Source: Saprospiraceae bacterium
Lineage (GTDB): Bacteria; Bacteroidota; Bacteroidia; Chitinophagales; Saprospiraceae
Assembly: GCA_019638455.1 (NCBI GenBank)
Contig: JAHBTU010000004.1
Location: 372,001 to 436,000 of the forward strand
Length of the DNA stretch: 64,000 bases
Direction of reading: 5' to 3'
Shown piece by piece: positions 57,748-64,000 of the stretch. Made by a program: the position numbers and the translations under genes. The notes under the pieces were generated by a model, which saw only the letters and a list, made by a program, of their open reading frames with translations, was not told the origin of the DNA and did no database searches. How positions within the stretch are numbered: position 1 is the first letter of the stretch; every line of letters starts with the position of its first letter.

Positions 57748-60700
57748 ATGCGCGTATTTACACCCCGTCGTTTTTTCCCCTTTTTCATCCTGTGTCTGGT
57801 GTTTTCGGCACCCACAGTGTTGCGAGGTCAGACCGACAATACTGCTGCCACCGTGCTTGACGGGCACTTGCAACGCCATGTCATCACGGCGCATTCGGCC
57901 AATCAGGTATTGACCTTTGAAAATCTAATTGTGGGCGAGACTTTCTCGCTTATTGTGCCGGAAGACCCTGCACTCAACGGCTGTTTGCCCGAAATTGTGG
58001 CAACAGATGCCAACACGAAAATCCTTGAATACGACGCGGCGGTTCGCCAGTTGAAGTTTGTGGTGACTGCCTCGACCATGTCGTTTCAGCTCAACTACCC
58101 CTGTTCTTGGGAGGCTGACAACCCGCCCCGGCACTATGTTTCCATGGTTTGCAACACTTGCTTGAAGAAGAGCTTTGCGGAATACATGAAGTCGCTGGCG
58201 GTGCTTGAAGTGTCGCCCGGCGGCTCTGCCGAAGACCTGATTAAGGAAGTCCTTATCGGCGGCAACTGTTTCGACGTGACCAATGTGACTTTTCAAGGCA
58301 ACGGCTCTCAAATTGGTACTTTTGCAAATGGCACAACCAACATCGGTTTTGACCATGGGATGATAATGGCAACTGGCAACTGCTCCGTTGCGGTTGGCCC
58401 CAACAATACCGATAATGCAAGTGCTGGCTTTGGCAATGCGACGCCCGATGCCGACTTGTCGCAACTTTCGGGTAGCGGCAGTTTGTACGACTTAGCCAGT
58501 ATCGAATTTGATTTTACGCCTACCAAAACCCCGCTGACGTTTGAATACGTTTTTGGCTCTGAGGAATACTGCGAATATGTGGGTTCGCAATTCAATGACG
58601 CTTTTGGCTTCTTCATATCGGGGCCGGGCATCACGGGGCCTTTTGGTGGCGCAGCCAATATCGCGGCTTTGGGGCCGGGCAACTATGTCGCTATCAACAA
58701 CGTGAACCACATTTCCAACGCGGGGCTTTATGTGAACAACCAGCCAGCCTCCAGCGGCAACCTTTGCGGGCAACAACCCGCAAACGGCCCCGCTGTCAAT
58801 GAGGTGCAGTTCGATGGCTTCACGAAAAGGCTCACAGCGGTCGCACCGGTGATTCCTTGCTCGACGTATCATATCAAACTGAAAATCGCGGATGTGGGCG
58901 ACGGCATATTCGATTCGGGTGTGTTCTTGAGGGCAGGTTCTTTCTCTGGTTCGGGTGCGGCCTCGGTGGAATGGCTGGTGAACGACCAACCGGACGTGAC
59001 TGACGTGTATGAAGGTTGTGGCACTGTGAAGCTGGTGTTCAAACGAGTGGGCGGCAACATCAACTCGAACTATACCGTGTCGTACACCATCAGCGGAACG
59101 GCCACTCCCGGTGCCGACTATTCGCCTATCCCGGCGGTGGTTGTGATTCCTGCTGGGCAAACCCAAGTGGTTATCAACGTGAATATCGTGAACGACTTGA
59201 TTGCGGAAGGTGCCGAGACCATCGTCATCCGCCTTACCAACCCCTGTTCTTGCTTGGAGCCTGAAATCACGCTCACGATACACGACCTCTTGCCGCTGTC
59301 TGCCGTGGCTGACACGGTGGTTATTTGTGGCTCGGGCGTCGGCACGGTCACCGTCACCCCGACAGATGGTGTGCCCCCCTACTCTTATTCATGGCAAGGT
59401 GGTGGCAACACAGACACCAAATCCCAATTCGTGGCGGTTTCCACAAACATTCGCGTGACAGTGACAGACAACTGTGGCAAAACATTTGTCGCCACCGCTC
59501 GCATCAACGTGAAAGCCCCGCCCGTGGCGCAGCTTCTGCCTCCCGCGCCGCAAATATGTCCGGGTCAATCAGCTCTTATCAGGGTCAACTTTGTGGGAAC
59601 CGGGCCATTCACGCTCAATTATACCCAAAGCGGCAACCTACAACCACCCATAGAAGGCATCACAGAAAATCCGTTCTTCTTGGAGGTGAACGAACCCGGA
59701 CTTTACCAAATAGCCAATGTTATAGATTCAGATGGGTGCGTAGGAAATGGGCAGGGAGCCTTGTTAGTGACACAATCGTCGCTAACGCTAAATGGCACCG
59801 TGACCAACCCCACTTGCAATAATTCCAGTAACGGCGCCATCCAAACCTCTGTGACTGGAGGGCAAGGCCCATACACATACACTTGGCAAGGCCCGCAGAA
59901 CTTGCCGAATTTACCTTTCCAAAATAATTTGCAGGGAGGCACCTATTTAGTTACAGTGACCGATGGCTTTGGCTGCACCAGCCAACAACAGTTCAATGTG
60001 GTAGCCCCACCAGCCATTGACCCCGTCGTCGCCAATGTGCAAGGAGCCACTTGCGCCAACCCGACGGGTGGCAGCATTGACCTTACGGTTACTGGCGGTT
60101 CTCCCAACTACACCTATAATTGGACAGGCGGCCAAACGGTGCAAGACCCGCAAAATCTTGCCCCCGGCAACTATACCGTCACCGTCACAGACTCAAAGGG
60201 TTGCACAAAAACCACTACGGCCACCGTGCCGGGCAATTTTACCCCACCAGATGTGGTGGCAGCGGCCCCAGACCCACTTACATGCGTCGTGACCTCCGTC
60301 AGCCTTAATGGCAACGGCTCCAGTAGTGGGCCGAATTTCACTTACAACTGGACGGCTTCAGGAGGCGGCAACATCGTCAGCGGCGGCAACACGCTCACCC
60401 CAGTGGTCAATCAGCCCGGCACTTATACTTTGGTGGTCACCAACACAGCCAACGGTTGCACGGCAGCTCAGTCCACACAAGTCGTGGGTGACAACGTGCT
60501 GCCCACCGCAAATGGAGGGCCTGACCAAACGTTAACCTGCGTGTTGACCAATGCCACCCTCGACGGCAGCGGCTCCAGCGGAGGTGCCAATTTCACCTAT
60601 CAATGGACGGCTACCAACGGTGGCACCATCGTCAGCGGCGGCACCACCCTCAATCCCTTGGTCTCCTCTACTGGTACCTACACCTTGCTCGTCACCAATA

Positions 60701-63700
60701 CGGCAAATGGATGCACGAAGACGGATGTGGTGCTGGTAAACAGCAACACCACGCCGCCAGTCGCGGTCATTGGAGCACCTGCCTTGTTGACTTGCACCAA
60801 CACGACCGTGACGCTCAATGGCAGTGGCTCCACGCCTGCCGGAAGTCTTGGCTTCTCTTGGTCAACCAACAATGGCAACATCCAATCGGGGCAAGCCTCT
60901 GCCAATGCAGTCGTGTCCGAACCCGGCAATTATACCCTTGTCGTGACCAATACCATAAATGGATGCACTAATAGCACCACCGCGACGGTGGCTCAGGACA
61001 ACTCCGTGCCAGTCGCAGAGGCAGATGTCAACGGCCTGCTGAATTGCAACACGACACAGCTGACCATCAGCGGCACTGGCAGCAGCAGCGGTTCAAACTT
61101 CACCTACACTTGGTCTTCCACACCCGGCGGCTCGTTTGTATCAGGGCAAAACACCTTGAATCCGGTCGTCAATGCTCCAGCCACCTATACCTTGTTGGTG
61201 ACCAACACTACCAACCAATGCACAGCAACGGCATCAGTCTTAATCACACAAGACATCGCCGCTCCCGCGGCCAACGCCGGAACGCCCGCCACGCTGACCT
61301 GCGTGGTCACCTCACACACGTTGGGCGACCCGAACGCACCCGTTGGGCCTAATTTGAGCTATGTGTGGACTACGACTGGCGGCAATATCGTCAGCGGCGG
61401 CAATACGCCCACACCCACGGTGAACCAACCCGGCACCTACAACTTGGTCGTCACGAACGCCACCAACGGATGTTCGAGTACCGCCTCCATCGCGATTCCG
61501 CAAAACATCACCAACCCGACAGCCACCGTGGCACCGGGAGGCGAATTGAATTGTACCTCACCTGTGGTGCAACTCAACGGCACAGGCAGTAGCACGGGAC
61601 CAAACTTTACTTATGAGTGGACCTCTTCCACCGGAGGCGGCATTGGTGCGGGCGGCAACACCTTGAATCCGACCGTGACCGCAGCGGGCATCTATACACT
61701 TACCGTCACCAATAATGTCAATGGTTGTACCTCCACAGCATCCGCGACCGTGACCAGCAATGCCAACTTGCCAACCGCCATCGCCACACCTTCGGGCATA
61801 CTGACTTGTGCGGTGCCGCAGGTTACGCTCAATGCCAACGGCTCTTCGTCGGGGCCGGGCTACACTTATCAGTGGGGCACCATCAATGGGCAAATTGTCA
61901 GCGGTCAAGGCACCTTGCTCCTCACCGTTGGCCAACCCGGTCAGTACACTTTGTTGGTGACCAATACTGCCAACAACTGCACCGCTACCTTCTCCATCCA
62001 AGTGGAGGCCGACAAAGTAGCGCCCACAGCCAGCGCAGGCACAAGCCAAACGCTGCTTTGTACCCAACCCTCCATGACACTGGATGGCAGTGGTTCCAGC
62101 ACTGGCCCACAATTCAGCTATCAGTGGACGGCTTTGTCGGGCGGCAATTTCACCAGCCCCACCAACATTCTGAACCCGACGGTGAACGCTCCCGGCACCT
62201 ATCAGATATTGGTCACCAACACACAAAACGGCTGCACATCCACCGCCCAAGTCAATATCTTGCAAGATGCCGATGAACCCATCGTGCAAATCGCCACGCC
62301 GAACATCCTGAACTGCGTGACCGGGCAAGTAACGCTGAATGGCAACGGCTCCACGACGGGCGCAAACATTTCGTACGCATGGACGGGGCCGGGCATCGTG
62401 TCTGGCAACACTACCCTCAACCCCGTGGTCAACCAGCCGGGCAGCTACAACTTAGTCATTACCAACTCTGCCAATGGCTGCACCTCCGACATGGCTGTCA
62501 CCGTCAATCAGGACATCACACCGCCGCCCGCCGATGCAGGGCCTGACAAAGTGCTCAACTGCTTCAACCCACAACTGCAACTCGGCGGCACGGGCAACCC
62601 ATCTGGACCCAACTACACATTCTCTTGGACGGGTGCTGGCATCCTGTCGGGTGGCACCACCGGAAGCCCGGTCATTGATCAAGGTGGCACATACAACCTA
62701 CTCGTCACCAACACCACCAACGGCTGCACTACCACTGATGAAGTCCTTGTCACCATGGATTTTGCACAACCCAATGTCAACGCAGGCAACACCTTCCAAC
62801 TGACATGTGTGGCAAATACCTACACACTGGACGCCACTGCCAGCACAGGGCCAGAATTCACTTATCAATGGACAACCAACACCGGTAATTTCATCACGCC
62901 GACCAACATTCTCAATCCTACAGTAGATGGCGCGGGCAACTATTTCCTGTTGGTGACCAATACCATCAATGGCTGTACCGCCACCTCCACTGTGCTCATC
63001 ACGCAAGCTGCCGACGTGCCTATCGCCGTTGCGAACAGCGCGCCTCAACTCACTTGCGCCGTCACCAGCATCACGCTGAGCGGAGCGGGCAGTAGCGCAG
63101 GGCCAGAGTTTTCGTATCTCTGGACTGCCACGGGTGGAGGCAACATCACAGGTGGCAACGTCACGCTCAGTCCCACCATTGACGCGCCGGGCACCTATGT
63201 GTTGGCCGTGACCAACACCACCAACAATTGCACGGCAAGCTCCAGTGTGCTTGTTACCCAAAACATCAACCCGCCAGTAATGGATGCAGGACCGTCGCCC
63301 ACACTGACTTGCACCGTGTTGTCGGTCAATCTAGCAGGCACGGTGAGTTCCAATGGCAACTTCACGTACAGCTGGTCTGCCTCAAATGGCGGCAATATCA
63401 CGAGCGGAGCCAATACCCTTGCACCAACCGTGAACGCCACTGGCACCTACTCGCTCGTCGTGACCAACACCCTCAATGGCTGCACCAGCACCGATGCTAC
63501 CAGCGTGTCAGCCGACCAAGAGCAGCCCAATGTGTTCATTGCACAGCCCAGCACCCTGACTTGTGCGGTACAGCAAACCATCTTGGATGCCACAGCCTCC
63601 AGCACAGGTGCCGCATTCACTTATCAATGGAGCACGACAGGTGGCAACTTTGTCAACCAAACCAACCCGCTCCAGCCTGTGGTGAACCAGCCGGGCAATT

Positions 63701-64000
63701 ACACCCTGTTGATTACCGACACTTCCAACGGTTGTACCCAAACCTACTCAACCGAGGTGGCGCAAAATGTGCAAAACCCAACCGCCCATGCGGGTACGGA
63801 TGGCTTGTTGACCTGCGCCGTCACATCATTGCAACTCAACGGCACAGGCTCCAGCCAAAACGGCAATTATTTCTATCAATGGACCACCGCCAACGGGCAA
63901 ATTCTCGTCGGCGCAAATGGTCTTAACCCGACCATTGTGGCAGGTGGCACCTACGTCCTTGTGGTAGTGAATGAAGACAACGGCTGCTCTGCTTCCGATG
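57748..64000 (+). CDS. Giant secreted surface protein with choice-of-anchor L, Calx-beta-like, SprB and Ig/PKD-like repeats (partial, 3' end outside window)
   Basis: An open frame of 2084 codons reaches the window edge. Domains in order: signal peptide (RRFFPFFILCLVFSAPTVLR); choice-of-anchor L domain (about residues 165-395, with GTTNIGFDHGMIMATGNC and TFEYVFGSEEYCEYVGSQFN); Calx-beta-like domain (about 410-505, ISGTATPGADYSPIP); an Ig-like region; two SprB-type repeats (about 677-752 and 756-832, YTYTWQGPQNLPNL and GNYTVTVTDSKGCT); then 15 tandem repeats of about 84 residues from residue 833. Each repeat has two Cys (LTC near the start, NGCT near the end). The layout fits adhesins and gliding proteins secreted by type IX secretion; the sorting domain would lie beyond the window. 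Confidence 0.92.
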   Translation, partial: MRVFTPRRFFPFFILCLVFSAPTVLRGQTDNTAATVLDGHLQRHVITAHSANQVLTFENLIVGETFSLIVPEDPALNGCLPEIVATDANTKILEYDAAVRQLKFVVTASTMSFQLNYPCSWEADNPPRHYVSMVCNTCLKKSFAEYMKSLAVLEVSPGGSAEDLIKEVLIGGNCFDVTNVTFQGNGSQIGTFANGTTNIGFDHGMIMATGNCSVAVGPNNTDNASAGFGNATPDADLSQLSGSGSLYDLASIEFDFTPTKTPLTFEYVFGSEEYCEYVGSQFNDAFGFFISGPGITGPFGGAANIAALGPGNYVAINNVNHISNAGLYVNNQPASSGNLCGQQPANGPAVNEVQFDGFTKRLTAVAPVIPCSTYHIKLKIADVGDGIFDSGVFLRAGSFSGSGAASVEWLVNDQPDVTDVYEGCGTVKLVFKRVGGNINSNYTVSYTISGTATPGADYSPIPAVVVIPAGQTQVVINVNIVNDLIAEGAETIVIRLTNPCSCLEPEITLTIHDLLPLSAVADTVVICGSGVGTVTVTPTDGVPPYSYSWQGGGNTDTKSQFVAVSTNIRVTVTDNCGKTFVATARINVKAPPVAQLLPPAPQICPGQSALIRVNFVGTGPFTLNYTQSGNLQPPIEGITENPFFLEVNEPGLYQIANVIDSDGCVGNGQGALLVTQSSLTLNGTVTNPTCNNSSNGAIQTSVTGGQGPYTYTWQGPQNLPNLPFQNNLQGGTYLVTVTDGFGCTSQQQFNVVAPPAIDPVVANVQGATCANPTGGSIDLTVTGGSPNYTYNWTGGQTVQDPQNLAPGNYTVTVTDSKGCTKTTTATVPGNFTPPDVVAAAPDPLTCVVTSVSLNGNGSSSGPNFTYNWTASGGGNIVSGGNTLTPVVNQPGTYTLVVTNTANGCTAAQSTQVVGDNVLPTANGGPDQTLTCVLTNATLDGSGSSGGANFTYQWTATNGGTIVSGGTTLNPLVSSTGTYTLLVTNTANGCTKTDVVLVNSNTTPPVAVIGAPALLTCTNTTVTLNGSGSTPAGSLGFSWSTNNGNIQSGQASANAVVSEPGNYTLVVTNTINGCTNSTTATVAQDNSVPVAEADVNGLLNCNTTQLTISGTGSSSGSNFTYTWSSTPGGSFVSGQNTLNPVVNAPATYTLLVTNTTNQCTATASVLITQDIAAPAANAGTPATLTCVVTSHTLGDPNAPVGPNLSYVWTTTGGNIVSGGNTPTPTVNQPGTYNLVVTNATNGCSSTASIAIPQNITNPTATVAPGGELNCTSPVVQLNGTGSSTGPNFTYEWTSSTGGGIGAGGNTLNPTVTAAGIYTLTVTNNVNGCTSTASATVTSNANLPTAIATPSGILTCAVPQVTLNANGSSSGPGYTYQWGTINGQIVSGQGTLLLTVGQPGQYTLLVTNTANNCTATFSIQVEADKVAPTASAGTSQTLLCTQPSMTLDGSGSSTGPQFSYQWTALSGGNFTSPTNILNPTVNAPGTYQILVTNTQNGCTSTAQVNILQDADEPIVQIATPNILNCVTGQVTLNGNGSTTGANISYAWTGPGIVSGNTTLNPVVNQPGSYNLVITNSANGCTSDMAVTVNQDITPPPADAGPDKVLNCFNPQLQLGGTGNPSGPNYTFSWTGAGILSGGTTGSPVIDQGGTYNLLVTNTTNGCTTTDEVLVTMDFAQPNVNAGNTFQLTCVANTYTLDATASTGPEFTYQWTTNTGNFITPTNILNPTVDGAGNYFLLVTNTINGCTATSTVLITQAADVPIAVANSAPQLTCAVTSITLSGAGSSAGPEFSYLWTATGGGNITGGNVTLSPTIDAPGTYVLAVTNTTNNCTASSSVLVTQNINPPVMDAGPSPTLTCTVLSVNLAGTVSSNGNFTYSWSASNGGNITSGANTLAPTVNATGTYSLVVTNTLNGCTSTDATSVSADQEQPNVFIAQPSTLTCAVQQTILDATASSTGAAFTYQWSTTGGNFVNQTNPLQPVVNQPGNYTLLITDTSNGCTQTYSTEVAQNVQNPTAHAGTDGLLTCAVTSLQLNGTGSSQNGNYFYQWTTANGQILVGANGLNPTIVAGGTYVLVVVNEDNGCSASD
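60247..64000 (+). repeat. Coding tandem repeat array, about 252 bp per unit, 15 units
   Basis: Units begin with a P-x-A segment, then L-T/N-C (LTC/LNC codons near 60280, 60532, 60783, 61036, 61291, 61543, 61800, 62050, 62308, 62551, 62800, 63046, 63301, 63559 and 63808). A Tyr-x-Trp core (FTYQWT) and G-T-Y-x-L-x-V-T-N-T-x-N-G-C-T follow. Units are diverged at DNA level, so this is an old array rather than a recent expansion. The encoded stretch has almost no Lys and no Arg that I could find. Confidence 0.85.

Noticed and set aside
58492..63261. Several long minus-strand ORFs antisense to the giant surface-protein gene
   Set aside because: They are frame shadows of the repeat region; the plus frame is continuous and has recognisable domains.
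60247..64000. Regular roughly 250-bp periodicity suggesting a CRISPR or DNA satellite array
   Set aside because: Units are diverged, in frame, and encode Ig/PKD-like protein repeats.

Overview
The window reads as a chromosomal segment of a Bacteroidota bacterium, most likely a Saprospiraceae-type relative (Haliscomenobacter/Lewinella-like; the genus is inference). Supporting signs: start codons are not preceded by Shine-Dalgarno sequences; many genes are preceded by the Bacteroidota -7 promoter word TAnnTTTG; an alternative complex III (ACIII) takes the place of bc1; family content is typical of the phylum (DUF4199, DUF420, DUF4129/SpoIIM, split transketolase, choice-of-anchor L surface protein with SprB-type repeats). 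No phage, transposase, CRISPR array or obvious foreign island is visible.

Layout. 1-4.4 kb: a Nif3-family/zinc-ribbon pair, tatA, dnaB, and next to dnaB a cluster of DnaA-box-like sites beside an A/T-rich stretch, which is a credible oriC candidate. 4.4-10.5 kb: a coiled-coil exported protein, an NtrC-type regulator lacking its DNA-binding domain, a membrane LuxR regulator with a DUF4199 partner, an outer-membrane protein, and ornithine aminotransferase (rocD). 10.7-28.5 kb: a respiratory operon of about 17 kb, actABCDEF-coxB-coxA-ctaB-coxC-coxC-coxD-SCO-like-DUF420-CxxC protein. It encodes quinol oxidation by ACIII and direct transfer to an A1-type aa3 oxidase, plus farnesyltransferase and assembly-type proteins. 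28.5-35.7 kb: TonB/ExbD, GH25 lysozyme, a 1201-residue outer-membrane barrel and a small lipoprotein. 36.5-48.3 kb: housekeeping and metabolism (hemB, GHL10-type hydrolase, lpxD, FkbM methyltransferase, two separated transketolase halves, glutaryl-CoA-type dehydrogenase, ABC-F ATPase, transglutaminase-like and cupin proteins). 48.4-57 kb: DUF4129, SpoIIM-like and histidine kinase genes, tRNA-Arg(TCT), a glycosyltransferase, an outer-membrane/acidic protein pair and corA. 57.7-64 kb: the 5' part of a giant secreted repeat protein that runs off the window.

Most unusual features. (1) Cytochrome oxidase subunit II carries a C-terminal OmpA-type peptidoglycan-binding domain, which would tether the ACIII-oxidase assembly to the cell wall. 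(2) Several cistron junctions in the respiratory operon contain complementary word blocks that fold into hairpins: a G/T-rich block after the stop codon and a C/A-rich complement just before the next start. One junction is a perfect 33-bp inverted repeat. (3) The SCO-like protein of the operon lacks all copper ligands, and ActA carries a sixth haem motif in an extra N-terminal domain. (4) A dispersed intergenic repeat family of about 110 bp occurs at least four times. (5) A candidate small RNA lies at 35.75-35.89 kb, and a palindrome of about 160 bp lies at 54.3-54.5 kb. All functional statements are read from sequence and family knowledge; no search or folding program was run.
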